Shown here: positions 7,118 through 16,888 of the stretch, piece by piece | How positions within the stretch are numbered: position 1 is the first letter of the stretch | Layout: each line of letters begins with the position of its first letter | Source of the DNA: Winogradskyella sp. | GTDB taxonomy: Bacteria > Bacteroidota > Bacteroidia > Flavobacteriales > Flavobacteriaceae | Length of the DNA: 64,000 bases | Reading direction: 5' to 3' | Assembly: GCA_013002225.1 (NCBI GenBank) | Contig: JABDKL010000013.1 | Coordinates: 43,335-107,334, forward strand | The notes under the pieces: model-generated | Seen by the model: the letters and a program-made list of their open reading frames with translations, nothing else | The model's database searches: none | Told to the model about the DNA's origin: nothing | Program-made: the position numbers and the translations under genes

Positions 7118-9421
7118 TTAGTCTTTAACTGAATTTTTAAATTTATCAAATTCACTATCCTTAACTTCTTTAGGCCAAGAATTATTTGTGGTATCAACGT
7201 CTGCAGTTTCTAAATCTGGATCTACTACAATTGAAACTATTTCTTTTTCGCTGGCAATAGATTTTGATACTTCAGCGTCATTGAGCCTCCATACTTGTGC
7301 AGGATAGGTAACTTTTTCCTTAGTACCATCTGCGTATGTATATTCAACTATTAATGGCATAACTAATCCACCTGGCTTATTAAATGTGACATTATAGAAA
7401 TAATTAGGAGACTTTAATTGCTTACGTTCTTCTGGTGTAAAGTTATCCATAACATATTCCTTAACGGTTTTAACATTTTCAGACACATTACCAGAAGACA
7501 TTCCAGCTTCATAATCTTCACTTCCTTCCTCTACGAAAAATACTAATGGTGGTAAATCATCGATAGAACGTCCTTGCGCTTCAAGTTGTTTCTTTACGGC
7601 TGCTGTAGGATTACTAGTAACTTGATATTTCTTTACTTCTTTAATTCCTATATCTGTGTAATCTGTGGTATAAAACCATCCTCTCCAGAACCAATCTAAG
7701 TCTACTGCAGAAGCATCTTCCATTGTACGGAAAAAATCTTCTGGTGTTGGATGTTTAAACATCCATCGGTTTGAATATTCTCTAAAAGCATAATCAAAAA
7801 GATCGCGACCCATAATTGTTTCTCTTAATATGTTAAGCCCTGTTGCAGGCTTTCCATAGGCATTATTACCAAACTGATAGGTGTTTAATCCTTTTGTCAT
7901 AATAGGTGCAATAAAATCCTGCTCGCCACCCATATATCTTACAATATTCTTGGCAGGTCCTCTTCGTGATGGGTATTGTTTATCGTTTGGCGAAAGTGCT
8001 GTTGGATTCCATTCTGCAAAGTCCTGCTCAGCTACATACTGTACAAAGGTATTTAATCCTTCGTCCATCCACGTCCATTGGCGCTCATCACTATTTACGA
8101 TCATTGGGAAAAAGTTATGACCAACCTCGTGAATAATTACACTTATCATTCCGTATTTAGTTCTATCAGAATAATTTCCGTCTTTATCCGGACGACCAAA
8201 ATTGTAACATATCATTGGATACTCCATACCCATTGGCGCATGCACCGAAATAGCTTTATGATACGGATAGTCAAATGTCATACGAGAGTATGATTTTAAT
8301 GTACTTGCAACTGCTCGTGTAGACCATTGCTCCCAAAGCGGATTGCCTTCCTTAGAATATAAGGAAACTGCCATAACATCTTTGTCTCCAATTTTCACAG
8401 CCATCATATCCCAGATAAACTTACGCGACGTGGCAAAGCCAAAATCACGAACCATCTGTGCAGATAACTTCCAGGTTTTTTTGTCCTTACTCTTTGTTTT
8501 TTCAGTTTGCTCAGCTTCGTCTTGAGTTACAATCATTACAGGTTTATCGTATGATTTTTGAGCCTGCTTAAAACGTTTCATCATGTCTTTAGTAAATACC
8601 TCTTCTCTATTTACCAAGTATCCTGTACCGTCTAATATATGATCTGCTGGTACCGTAATATTTACATCAAAATCTCCAAAAGGTAGTGCGAATTCATCAC
8701 GTCCCCAAAACTGTGAATTTTGCCATCCTTCAACATCGTTGTATACAGCCATACGAGGATAGAACTGTGCCATCACATATATTCTGTTATCATTTTCTTC
8801 AAAATATTCGTAACCAGAACGACCACCTTCTGTAACGTGGTTGTTTATATTATAATTCCACTTAATTTTAAATGAAAACTTATCTCCAGTTTTCATTGGC
8901 TTTGGAAGTTCGACACGCATCATAGTGCGATTTATCATATGCGGTAAATCCTTACCATTGACATCTTTTACATGCTCTATATTAAAACCTCTATCCAAAG
9001 CTTGTTTTAAGTATTTATTCGTAAAACTAGATGCATAAGTTGCTTCCTGTGGTCTATCGTTAGAAATTAATGGTGTTTTAGAATCTTCAGCTCTCATATT
9101 TTGATCTAATTGAACCCATAAATACTTTAACTCGTCCGGAGAATTGTTAGTATACGTAATAGTTTCATTACCAAATAATCTTGCATTCTCATCATCAATT
9201 TCAATATCCATTTTATAATCTGCCTGCTGCTGATAATATGCTGGACCTGGTGCTCCAGATCCTGTTCTAAACATATTAGGTGTTGCAAACTCATCATATA
9301 ATTGCTTGAACTTGTTTTGGTTGGTGTGACCAGGTTTACGCTCCGGCTTTATTTCTTCTTGCGCAAAAGTGCTTGCACAAACAAATAATAAAGCAAAGGA
9401 GAAGTACTTAAAAATTTTCAT
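7118..9421 (-). CDS. secreted M1-family metallopeptidase
   Basis: A 767-residue protein with an N-terminal signal peptide ending near CASTFAQ. The gluzincin zinc site is complete: H431-E-V-G-H435, with the third ligand E454 in WMDEGLN. The N-terminal part is the beta-rich domain typical of M1 aminopeptidases. The C-terminal part (from about residue 560) is family-typical for Bacteroidota. It is probably an exported aminopeptidase for peptide scavenging, located in the periplasm or at the cell surface. No type IX sorting domain is visible. It is followed by its own terminator. Confidence 0.9.
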   Translation of the reverse strand: MKIFKYFSFALLFVCASTFAQEEIKPERKPGHTNQNKFKQLYDEFATPNMFRTGSGAPGPAYYQQQADYKMDIEIDDENARLFGNETITYTNNSPDELKYLWVQLDQNMRAEDSKTPLISNDRPQEATYASSFTNKYLKQALDRGFNIEHVKDVNGKDLPHMINRTMMRVELPKPMKTGDKFSFKIKWNYNINNHVTEGGRSGYEYFEENDNRIYVMAQFYPRMAVYNDVEGWQNSQFWGRDEFALPFGDFDVNITVPADHILDGTGYLVNREEVFTKDMMKRFKQAQKSYDKPVMIVTQDEAEQTEKTKSKDKKTWKLSAQMVRDFGFATSRKFIWDMMAVKIGDKDVMAVSLYSKEGNPLWEQWSTRAVASTLKSYSRMTFDYPYHKAISVHAPMGMEYPMICYNFGRPDKDGNYSDRTKYGMISVIIHEVGHNFFPMIVNSDERQWTWMDEGLNTFVQYVAEQDFAEWNPTALSPNDKQYPSRRGPAKNIVRYMGGEQDFIAPIMTKGLNTYQFGNNAYGKPATGLNILRETIMGRDLFDYAFREYSNRWMFKHPTPEDFFRTMEDASAVDLDWFWRGWFYTTDYTDIGIKEVKKYQVTSNPTAAVKKQLEAQGRSIDDLPPLVFFVEEGSEDYEAGMSSGNVSENVKTVKEYVMDNFTPEERKQLKSPNYFYNVTFNKPGGLVMPLIVEYTYADGTKEKVTYPAQVWRLNDAEVSKSIASEKEIVSIVVDPDLETADVDTTNNSWPKEVKDSEFDKFKNSVKD

Positions 9422-9484
9422 GTTAGTGTGTTAATGTTAAAAATGAAGCCTAAAATAATAATTTAGCATGGCTTTAACAGTGTT

Positions 9485-9994
9485 TTAGTTAAAGTTTAAC
9501 ACGCATTTATCATTGTCTGGAATGAGTAAAAAACTCTTGTTTCTTTTTTTCATTTTAAGGCGTACAATATTCTGTTGCTCTGGTAAAATATCGAATAGAA
9601 TACGATTTGTAACCTCAATTGAATTGAGATCATTTACATTCTCTATTTCAAGATAACAGTAAGTAATGTCCTCTTTATATTCTTTACCAATGAATTTAAA
9701 TTTTACGGCAGCCCCATTAACCCTAATTTTTAATTTATTCTGTAAATAGCGATTCATGTAATCTTCAATTAATTGAGATTCTTTATTACTATCTAAGGTT
9801 ATATTTTCGTCATATCGTTTGCGCAGTAATGTTTCAAAGTCATCTATAAAAATCTGACTAATAATTTGTAGTGAATTTTGCTCCTGAGCATATTCGATTT
9901 TTGTAACACTTACGTAATATTCGTGATCTAATTCAACATTTGTTTCAACCAATGGGGTAATTAACAATGCGATTATTAAGGATAGGTATTTCAT
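9485..9994 (-). CDS. DUF6702 family protein
   Basis: A 169-residue protein with a probable N-terminal signal (MKYLSLIIALLITPLVE). I recognise it as resembling DUF6702, a Bacteroidota family often encoded next to M1 peptidases, with the typical start HEYYVSVTKIEY and later CYLEIENV. Function is unknown. It is predicted to be exported and rich in beta-strand. It is read in the same direction as the M1 peptidase 63 bases downstream and may be cotranscribed with it. Confidence 0.8.
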   Translation of the reverse strand: MKYLSLIIALLITPLVETNVELDHEYYVSVTKIEYAQEQNSLQIISQIFIDDFETLLRKRYDENITLDSNKESQLIEDYMNRYLQNKLKIRVNGAAVKFKFIGKEYKEDITYCYLEIENVNDLNSIEVTNRILFDILPEQQNIVRLKMKKRNKSFLLIPDNDKCVLNFN

Positions 9995-10041
9995 TAATTG
10001 TGTTTAAATGTTTTTATAATTATTCAAAAAGCATTCCAAAA

Positions 10042-10839
10042 TTATTCTTTTTTAGTAGAATTTAGATTCTTCTTATAAGCAATTAGCTTTTCTTTTAAAA
10101 ATTCAATCGCTGTCAAATCATTATTAGAGTTACAATGCTCCTCAAATTCAGGATCTTCTTCACAGAAAAAGAAATATTCGTTCTTTAAAGTATCTGGTAG
10201 ATTATTGGTTTCGAAAATTATGGTTTCATAGTTTCGTCGAAGACGGTCAATACATTTTCCACGCTTTTCAAGGGCTACTATTTCTTTTAGCTTTTTTGTT
10301 CTTCCACTTACCGTGTTAAGCAATTTGTGAAAATTTACACCAAAACCAAGACCTAAATAGCCCCATGATCCTGCATCTGCATCATGTAATTTACGTTCGT
10401 TTTGTGTAAGTGGTTTACCTATATAACCAGGAATGCCTAAATCGTAGAAATCTATTTCTGTTTTTGCCTCTAAATTTTCGAGGTCAGATTCTAAACTACC
10501 TGTAAATATTTTACCAACTACCACTTCGTTAAGTTCATTAATCTTTTCAATAAGCGCAATACTTATGCTTCCGGTCTCATACATAGATCGACTAATTACT
10601 ACGCGTTTATTTTGGTATTTTAAGCCAGAAACAAATAAAGTGTCGTTAGTCTTTGCCAGAATATTAAAGCGGCCATTCTCGCCAGAAATGGCATATTTTA
10701 ATGCTGTTCTATTTAAGATATGGATCCCCTCAACGTCATCATCGGCAATAAGCGTACCTGAAAGATCTTTACGCTGGGCATTTAGTATTAAATTGAAACC
10801 TATTAAAATAAAAAAAATGTAATAGTTACCCCTTAACAC
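10042..10839 (-). CDS. carboxypeptidase-regulatory-like domain protein (copy B)
   Basis: A 265-residue exported protein. After a hydrophobic N-terminus (FFILIGFNLILNAQ), residues about 25-105 form a CarboxypepD-reg-like beta-sandwich ending in LNEVVVG. That motif usually precedes a TonB-box and plug in SusC-like receptors. No barrel follows: the remaining 150 residues are charged and end in a Lys-rich helix. It overlaps the upstream paralogue by 14 bases. Function is unknown. Confidence 0.75.
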   Translation of the reverse strand: MLRGNYYIFFILIGFNLILNAQRKDLSGTLIADDDVEGIHILNRTALKYAISGENGRFNILAKTNDTLFVSGLKYQNKRVVISRSMYETGSISIALIEKINELNEVVVGKIFTGSLESDLENLEAKTEIDFYDLGIPGYIGKPLTQNERKLHDADAGSWGYLGLGFGVNFHKLLNTVSGRTKKLKEIVALEKRGKCIDRLRRNYETIIFETNNLPDTLKNEYFFFCEEDPEFEEHCNSNNDLTAIEFLKEKLIAYKKNLNSTKKE

Positions 10840-11638
10840 CTTGTATTTTTAAAAATGACTTACTCAATTGGTTGACGCGCTCTAAGAGCTCTACCTCCCT
10901 ATTTTCTTTCAATAATTCTTTATCAATACCTTGTGCCTCCACATAATCAATAAATGCATCGACCTTATCCAATGGAATATTAAAGTTGTAATGAATAAAA
11001 TTAATACTGTATTGCTCTATGGCTTTTTTAAAAGGCGTAAACTGTAATTGTTTATCCTTTAGGTTTTTAGATTTATCAATACGCGTAACCTGACTTAATA
11101 AAAACCCTGTAACATTAATGATGTCTACCATATTTTCCACACTAGGATTGTACGCTTTAAAAGCTACATTTTCTGGTTTTGTTTTGTAATCTGCTGAAAA
11201 CTCGAAATCAGTAACATGATCTAAACCAAAATATATCGCATCCAAATCTGCATTAAACGTCCTAACATTTTCAAGGTCTTCATTTAAGTTACCGGTTAAA
11301 CCAAAAGGTAGCAATACCACTTCATCTAATTTATTCACTTCTTCTACTAAAATAACGGTCATTTGTCTGGTGGCTATAATTTTATCTGAAATCACAACTG
11401 TAAAATCTTTAAACTGTAGAGCCCCAAATTCCACGATATCGTTTAGCGCCACTTGTATATTAAAATTACCATTTACATCGGTTACAGTTCCTTTATTTGA
11501 TGAAGTATTATACACAGTAACGCCTTCCTTGTCTTGAGAGGATACAATAATTTTTCCGTTTACCGTAACTCGTTTTACATCCTGGGCATATACGTTTAAT
11601 GCGCAAAGTGAAAAGAATAGGATTAAGAAATTTTTCAT
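10826..11638 (-). CDS. carboxypeptidase-regulatory-like domain protein (copy A)
   Basis: A 270-residue paralogue of the next gene with the same layout: signal peptide ending at NVYAQ, a regulatory-like beta-sandwich (about residues 22-110) ending LDEVVLLPFGL, then a shared EDLENV segment and an alpha-rich C-terminal region. The pair look like a tandem duplication that has diverged. Both are likely periplasmic or membrane-anchored. The first of two overlapping genes, it runs divergently from pepE. Function is unknown. Confidence 0.75.
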   Translation of the reverse strand: MKNFLILFFSLCALNVYAQDVKRVTVNGKIIVSSQDKEGVTVYNTSSNKGTVTDVNGNFNIQVALNDIVEFGALQFKDFTVVISDKIIATRQMTVILVEEVNKLDEVVLLPFGLTGNLNEDLENVRTFNADLDAIYFGLDHVTDFEFSADYKTKPENVAFKAYNPSVENMVDIINVTGFLLSQVTRIDKSKNLKDKQLQFTPFKKAIEQYSINFIHYNFNIPLDKVDAFIDYVEAQGIDKELLKENREVELLERVNQLSKSFLKIQGVKG

Positions 11639-11785
11639 GTCGGTTAGTATTTACCTCTAAATTTCGACTTTATTCTTTAGTTTTCATAAATTTCTGCTGG
11701 TAAATCTTTGTTAAATCATTTATAAGGAAAGTTTAATTGTACTAACTCAAAAGAACTTTTACTTTTACAATAAAACACAAAGGTT

Positions 11786-12493
11786 TTGAAATCAATTATT
11801 ATTGCAAGTACATCAACCCTATTTGGAAGTGGCTATCTAGAATATTTATCAGAGGAGTTAAAACTTCATTTCAAAAATGCTAAGACCATCCTATTTATTC
11901 CCTACGCCAGACCTGGAGGCATCTCTCATGACGAGTATACCGAAATTGCAGCATTGGCCTTCAAAAAAATTGGTAAAGATTTAATTGGGCTGCATCAATC
12001 TAAAAATCCTAAAGAAGCCATAAAAAATGCGGAAGGCCTATTTGTTGGCGGCGGAAATACTTTTGTCCTTGTATCACAGCTTTACAAAAATGATATCCTA
12101 ATGGTTATTAAAGAAGCCATCGAACAAGGCACACCTTATTTAGGAACAAGTGCAGGTAGTAATATTTGTGGCTTAACCATGCATACAACAAACGATATGC
12201 CAATTATGTATCCTCCAAGTTTTAAGACTTTAGGTTTAGTACCGTTTAATATAAATCCACATTACTTAGACCCAGATCTAAATAGCGAACATATGGGTGA
12301 AACCAGAGAACAACGGATAAAAGAATTTCACGCCTATAACACACCGCCTGTCGTTGGACTTAGGGAAGGAAGTTATATTAAAATTAGAGACAATCAATTA
12401 ATATTAAAAGGCAAACTAAATGCGAGAATTTTTGAACAAAACAAAGCACCCTATGAAGTACCTTTGAATACAGATTTAAGCCATCTCAAATAG
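11786..12493 (+). CDS. pepE: dipeptidase E (peptidase family S51)
   Basis: A 235-residue cytoplasmic Asp-X dipeptidase. The nucleophile motif GTSAGSN places the Ser at residue 122, close to Ser120 of the E. coli enzyme. The FVGGGNTF and NPHYLD motifs are also present. The start codon is TTG (KSIIIASTST follows), and I see no ATG that would keep the N-terminal strand. It would hydrolyse dipeptides with N-terminal aspartate. Its stop codon is one base from that of the convergent GNAT gene. Confidence 0.93.
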   Translation: MKSIIIASTSTLFGSGYLEYLSEELKLHFKNAKTILFIPYARPGGISHDEYTEIAALAFKKIGKDLIGLHQSKNPKEAIKNAEGLFVGGGNTFVLVSQLYKNDILMVIKEAIEQGTPYLGTSAGSNICGLTMHTTNDMPIMYPPSFKTLGLVPFNINPHYLDPDLNSEHMGETREQRIKEFHAYNTPPVVGLREGSYIKIRDNQLILKGKLNARIFEQNKAPYEVPLNTDLSHLK

Positions 12494-12494
12494 G

Positions 12495-12920
12495 TTAGAT
12501 GTTCTTAAAAAAGTGATAACCCCAAATTTCATAACCTTCATTATAATAAAATTTATGCGAGGGGTAATTGTTGACATATGTATTTAATTCCATAGAATTA
12601 CAGCCTTTTTTTTTAACATATTTATAGATCCAATCCATAAACTTTTTACCCAATCCTTTACTTCTATATTGTGGTAAGATATAGACATGATCTAATTCTA
12701 CTGCTTTACCAACATAGTGCCTGGTACAGTACCACAACCCAGAAATACCAATTAATTTATCGTCGGCATAGATACCAGCACATTCATAATTTTGCTGCTT
12801 CATTTCTTCAAAACGTGATTTAAGCACATCCATACTTACTTTAGCTGCATTGAGCTCAAAAGCTAAAGGGATAATGTCACTAAACCGCTCATGTGGGATT
12901 ATTTTAAACTTGTAATTCAT
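12495..12920 (-). CDS. GNAT family N-acetyltransferase
   Basis: A 141-residue protein with the acetyl-CoA-binding motif A, LPQYRSKGLGKKFMDW (Q/R-x-x-G-x-G/A type), and motif B ending FYYNEGYEIWGYHF. Length and layout fit a single-domain GNAT. The acceptor substrate cannot be told from the sequence. It converges with pepE with almost no spacer. Confidence 0.88.
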   Translation of the reverse strand: MNYKFKIIPHERFSDIIPLAFELNAAKVSMDVLKSRFEEMKQQNYECAGIYADDKLIGISGLWYCTRHYVGKAVELDHVYILPQYRSKGLGKKFMDWIYKYVKKKGCNSMELNTYVNNYPSHKFYYNEGYEIWGYHFFKNI

Positions 12921-13027
12921 AGACGCTGATTCAACTTATAAAAATAATGTATTTGACAGAAAACTGAGACAATTTAAATAAATGATATGTCAAACTTTTG
13001 TAAATTTAGCGTACTTAGATTGGTATT

Positions 13028-13798
13028 ATGAGAAGAGGTAATTTTAAAGTAAGACTTTTAATAGGATTGGCAATAGTTGCTTTTGCATTTATACGCCGCT
13101 GTAGTCAACAAGAAACTAACCCTTATACAGGTAGAACTCAAGCCATTTCGCTATCTCCAGAACAAGAAATTGCTATAGGCTTACAGAGTGCTCCTGGTAT
13201 GGCGCAACAACATGGAGGGCTCCATCCCGACAATCGTTATCAAGCAACAGTAGATGACGTTGGTAATAAATTAGTAAATAATAGCATTGCGAATAAAACA
13301 CCTTATAAATATGATTTTCATCTACTAGCAGATGAAAAAACGATCAACGCTTTCGCCTTGCCTGGTGGTCAAATATTTATCACTTATGCGCTATTCGAAA
13401 AACTTCAGAATATAGATCAGCTGGCAGGTGTCTTAGGCCACGAAATAGGTCATGTATTGGGAAAACATTCTAACGAGCGTATTACCGACTCTAAATACTG
13501 GCAAACACTAATTATGGGAGCAGGAGCTATTGATATGGGTGCAGTAGCTTCTCAAATAGGAAATGGTACGTTACTTAAAAACGGAAGAGAAGACGAATTA
13601 GAAAGTGATGAACTTGGCGTTAAATTTATGATCAATGCTGGTTATAACCCTGAGGAAATGATTGGGGTAATGAAAATTTTAAAAGATGCCGCCGGACCAA
13701 ACAGAGTTCCCGAGTTTCAAAGCACTCATCCCTATCCTGAGAATAGAATAGAAAACATTAAGGCCGCTATTGAAAAATATAAAAACGCACTTAATTAA
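13028..13798 (+). CDS. M48 family metallopeptidase, membrane- or envelope-associated
   Basis: A 256-residue zinc peptidase. The HExxH motif is H138-E-I-G-H142 and the downstream Glu ligand is in DELESDELG. A hydrophobic N-terminal segment (LLIGLAIVAFAFI) is followed at once by RRCSQQ. This looks like a single anchor or an atypical lipoprotein signal. It resembles BepA/LoiP-type periplasmic M48 proteases that help outer-membrane protein quality control, though the substrate here is inferred. It stands alone between a convergent pair and gpmI. Confidence 0.88.
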   Translation: MRRGNFKVRLLIGLAIVAFAFIRRCSQQETNPYTGRTQAISLSPEQEIAIGLQSAPGMAQQHGGLHPDNRYQATVDDVGNKLVNNSIANKTPYKYDFHLLADEKTINAFALPGGQIFITYALFEKLQNIDQLAGVLGHEIGHVLGKHSNERITDSKYWQTLIMGAGAIDMGAVASQIGNGTLLKNGREDELESDELGVKFMINAGYNPEEMIGVMKILKDAAGPNRVPEFQSTHPYPENRIENIKAAIEKYKNALN

Positions 13799-13908
13799 AT
13801 CATGCACTTTCAGCTAAACAACCTAAATGCTTTTTGAAAGAAACTTCAATTTTTAATCCTCATAAAAATAGTGCTGTTAGCTTTAATTCATATTTTCTTG
13901 AGTTGAAA

Positions 13909-13938
13909 TTTGTAATCATTTGCTATCGTTTATCTTTG
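13909..13938 (+). promoter_or_regulatory. promoter of gpmI
   Basis: A TTTG (13909-13912) and an exact TATCTTTG (13931-13938) are separated by 18 bases, matching the Bacteroidota -33/-7 arrangement. The start codon lies 18 bases past the -7 element. Confidence 0.75.
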
Positions 13939-13956
13939 AAATATTAATTTTTACTT

Positions 13957-15474
13957 ATGAATAAAAAAGTCCTATTAATGATTTTAGATGGTTGGGGTAC
14001 TTCTCCAGACCCTAAAGTCTCTGCTATTGACCATGCTAAAACGCCCTATATAGATGCTCTTTACAAAAATTACCCACATGCAAGTTTAAGGACAGACGGG
14101 TTGCATGTTGGGCTGCCAGAGGGACAGATGGGTAATAGTGAAGTTGGACATATGAACCTAGGTGCTGGTCGAATTGTTTACCAGGATTTGGTTAAAATAA
14201 ATCTCGCCGTAAAAAATAAAACACTTAAAAATGAACAGGTTTTAAAAGATGCTTTTAATTACGCAAAGACTCAAAATAAAAATGTTCATTTATTAGGTCT
14301 GGTAAGTGATGGTGGTGTCCACTCTCATATCAATCATCTATTTGGACTCATTGATGCTGCCAACGCCTACGATCTAAAAAATGTTTTCGTACATGCTTTT
14401 ACAGATGGTCGTGATGTAGATCCAAAATCTGGGTATGGCTTTATTAGCGAGTTAAACGAATATTTAAATAAAACGACTGGTAAACTAGCTTCAGTAACTG
14501 GTCGTTATTATGCCATGGATAGAGATAAACGTTGGGAACGTATAAAATTAACGTACGATGCACTTGTTAATGGTAATGGTGAACTCACCAGTAATGTTTT
14601 AAAGTCGATTCAACAAAGTTATGAGGAAGGAATCACTGATGAGTTTGTCAAACCACTTATTCTTACAGATAAAAAGAATCAACCAATAGCCACTATAAAC
14701 GATGAGGATGTAGTCATTTTTTTTAATTTTAGAACCGATCGTGGCCGCCAACTCACTGATGCCTTATCACAAACAGATTTTCATGAATACAACATGCATA
14801 AGTTAAAACTACATTATGTAACCATGACCAACTATGACGATAGCTTTAAAGACATTAATGTGGTTTTTAATAAAGACAATCTAAGGGACACCTTAGGTGA
14901 GGTTTTAGCCCAACATAATAAAACACAGATTCGTATAGCGGAAACAGAAAAATATCCTCATGTAACGTTCTTTTTCTCTGGAGGCCAAGAGCAACCTTTT
15001 GAAGGTGAAACGCGAATTTTAAGAAATTCGCCAAAAGTGGCTACCTACGATTTAAAACCGGAAATGAGCGCTTTCGAATTGAGAGATGCTCTAATTCCTG
15101 AATTACAAAAAGGAGATGTCGATTTTGTATGTTTAAATTTTGCCAATGGCGATATGGTTGGCCATACAGGTGTTATGGAAGCTGCCATTAAAGCTTGTGA
15201 GGCTGTAGATAATTGTGTTAAAGATGTGACTCAGGTTGCTTTAGATAACAACTATACTATAATTTTAATTGCAGATCATGGTAATTGTGAAACTATGATA
15301 AATCCAGATGGATCGCCTAACACAGCACATACCACAAATCCAGTCCCGATTATTTTAATAGATAAAGATTTAAAACACATCGACAACGGTATTTTAGGTG
15401 ATATAGCTCCAACAATTTTAAAACTCATTGGTATACCGCAACCAAAAGCAATGACCCAAAAGAGCCTGGTGTAA
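13957..15474 (+). CDS. gpmI: 2,3-bisphosphoglycerate-independent phosphoglycerate mutase
   Basis: A 505-residue cytoplasmic glycolytic enzyme interconverting 3- and 2-phosphoglycerate. The metal-binding start MILDGWG, the phosphoserine motif GNSEVGHMNLGAGR (Ser61), FTDGRDVDP and the C-terminal IADHGN motif are all present. Length is normal for the family. It is preceded by a good -33/-7 promoter and followed 48 bases later by a small HAD gene with its own -7 element. Confidence 0.97.
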   Translation: MNKKVLLMILDGWGTSPDPKVSAIDHAKTPYIDALYKNYPHASLRTDGLHVGLPEGQMGNSEVGHMNLGAGRIVYQDLVKINLAVKNKTLKNEQVLKDAFNYAKTQNKNVHLLGLVSDGGVHSHINHLFGLIDAANAYDLKNVFVHAFTDGRDVDPKSGYGFISELNEYLNKTTGKLASVTGRYYAMDRDKRWERIKLTYDALVNGNGELTSNVLKSIQQSYEEGITDEFVKPLILTDKKNQPIATINDEDVVIFFNFRTDRGRQLTDALSQTDFHEYNMHKLKLHYVTMTNYDDSFKDINVVFNKDNLRDTLGEVLAQHNKTQIRIAETEKYPHVTFFFSGGQEQPFEGETRILRNSPKVATYDLKPEMSAFELRDALIPELQKGDVDFVCLNFANGDMVGHTGVMEAAIKACEAVDNCVKDVTQVALDNNYTIILIADHGNCETMINPDGSPNTAHTTNPVPIILIDKDLKHIDNGILGDIAPTILKLIGIPQPKAMTQKSLV

Positions 15475-15493
15475 CCGAGCATTCAAATTATTG

Positions 15494-15501
15494 TAAATTT
15501 G
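15494..15501 (+). promoter_or_regulatory. -7 promoter element of the HAD gene
   Basis: An exact TAAATTTG lies 21 bases before the ATG at 15523, just after the gpmI stop. No clear TTTG partner is seen upstream. Confidence 0.5.
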
Positions 15502-15522
15502 CTAAAAAATTGAACGAATAGC

Positions 15523-15921
15523 ATGAATTTTCAAGATAGATTAATAATAGCAATAGATTTTGATGGTACTATAGTAGAAGACGCTTATCCAAAGATTGGA
15601 AAAACGCGAATTTTCGCTTTTGAGACGCTCAAACGACTTCAGGAAGATGGCCATCGACTCATATTATGGACCTATCGATCTGGTATAAAACTTACTGAGG
15701 CTGTAGATTTTTGTAAAGAAAATGGTATTGAATTTTATGCCGTTAATGCAAGTTTTCCTGAAGAGCGCTTTGATTATAGTAGAAGTAGAAAAATAAATGC
15801 CGATTTATTTATAGACGATAGAAATATTGGAGGTATTCTTGGCTGGGGAGAGATCTATCAAATGATCACCAACGAAAAACCTAAGCTTCCAAAACAAAAT
15901 AAAAAGTGGTGGCAATTTTAA
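15523..15921 (+). CDS. small HAD-superfamily hydrolase (BT0820-like)
   Basis: A 132-residue capless HAD-fold protein. Motif I is IDFDGTIVED, motif II is LILWTYRSG and the metal-binding motif IV is LFIDDRNIGG. The C-terminus is basic and aromatic (KKWWQF). Similar short HAD proteins are common in Bacteroidota. The substrate is unknown, probably a small phosphorylated metabolite. A -7 element lies just upstream, so it may be transcribed separately from gpmI. Confidence 0.85.
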   Translation: MNFQDRLIIAIDFDGTIVEDAYPKIGKTRIFAFETLKRLQEDGHRLILWTYRSGIKLTEAVDFCKENGIEFYAVNASFPEERFDYSRSRKINADLFIDDRNIGGILGWGEIYQMITNEKPKLPKQNKKWWQF

Positions 15922-15981
15922 TAGCCTTTTTAAACGCTCATACAAGCTTTTACTTTCCTTTAGGGTGTATCTATATTTAAT

Positions 15982-15989
15982 TATCTTTG
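15982..15989 (+). promoter_or_regulatory. -7 promoter element of map
   Basis: An exact TATCTTTG followed by CACAC lies 19 bases before the map ATG. A weak TTTAGG is at the -33 position. Confidence 0.6.
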
Positions 15990-16008
15990 CACACTTAAAT
16001 TTTGCTCA

Positions 16009-16827
16009 ATGATTATTGTAAAAACCAAAGAAGAAATAGAATTAATGCGCCAAAGTGCTTTGGTGGTTTCTAAAACACTAGGCATGCTTGCAAAAGAAGT
16101 AAAGGAAGGTGTTACAACAAATCATTTAGATACTTTAGCCGAAACCTTTATAAGAGATCATGGTGCCGTACCCGGTTTTAAAGGACTTTATGACTGTCCC
16201 TCCACACTTTTATGCAGTGTAAATGAAGCTGTAGTGCATGGTTTACCAACTGACAAACCGTTAGAAGACGGTGATATTGTTTCTATAGATTGCGGTGCAT
16301 TTATGAATGATTTTTACGGAGATCATGCTTACACTTTCGAAATTGGAAATGTAGACGATGCTACTAAAAAATTAATTAAAACAACTAAGGAGTCTTTATA
16401 CGTAGGCATCAGTCAATTAAAGCTTGGTAATCGAGTTGGAGATGTAGGATTTGCAATTCAGCAATACTGCGAAGCTCAGGGATTTGGCGTTGTGCGTGAG
16501 TTAGTGGGGCATGGTATTGGTCGTAAAATGCATGAAGATCCGGAAATGCCAAACTATGGCAGACGTGGCAGAGGGAAAAAATTTATTGAAGGCATGGTAG
16601 TTGCCATAGAGCCTATGATAAATATGGGAACCCATAAGGTGAAACAACTTAAAGATGGTTGGACAATTGTTACCCAAGACGGAAAACCTAGTGTTCATTT
16701 TGAACATGATATTGCTATAGTAGATGGGCAACCAGAAATACTCTCTACTTTTGGTTATGTCCATGAAGCTTTAGGGATTAAAAGTGATGAGGAAAACAAC
16801 TTTAGGCGCGAAGCTTTGGTCTTATAA
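16009..16827 (+). CDS. map: methionine aminopeptidase, type I
   Basis: A 272-residue cytoplasmic metalloenzyme that removes the N-terminal Met of new proteins. The pita-bread metal ligands are visible: Asp in SIDCGAF, Asp in FYGDHAYTF, His in VGHGIG, Glu in AIEPMI and Glu in HFEHDIA. No N-terminal zinc-finger extension is present, so it is the short bacterial form. It stands alone with its own -7 element and is not in the usual ribosomal-protein operon. Confidence 0.96.
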   Translation: MIIVKTKEEIELMRQSALVVSKTLGMLAKEVKEGVTTNHLDTLAETFIRDHGAVPGFKGLYDCPSTLLCSVNEAVVHGLPTDKPLEDGDIVSIDCGAFMNDFYGDHAYTFEIGNVDDATKKLIKTTKESLYVGISQLKLGNRVGDVGFAIQQYCEAQGFGVVRELVGHGIGRKMHEDPEMPNYGRRGRGKKFIEGMVVAIEPMINMGTHKVKQLKDGWTIVTQDGKPSVHFEHDIAIVDGQPEILSTFGYVHEALGIKSDEENNFRREALVL

Positions 16828-16888
16828 TTAGGCCATAAAAAATCCTAAATATAATTGCTACACATTAGATATTATTAAAATTTATAGC

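Noticed and set aside
7881-8525. Plus-strand frames inside the M1 peptidase
   Set aside because: They are antisense shadows of a conserved zinc peptidase and have no motif.
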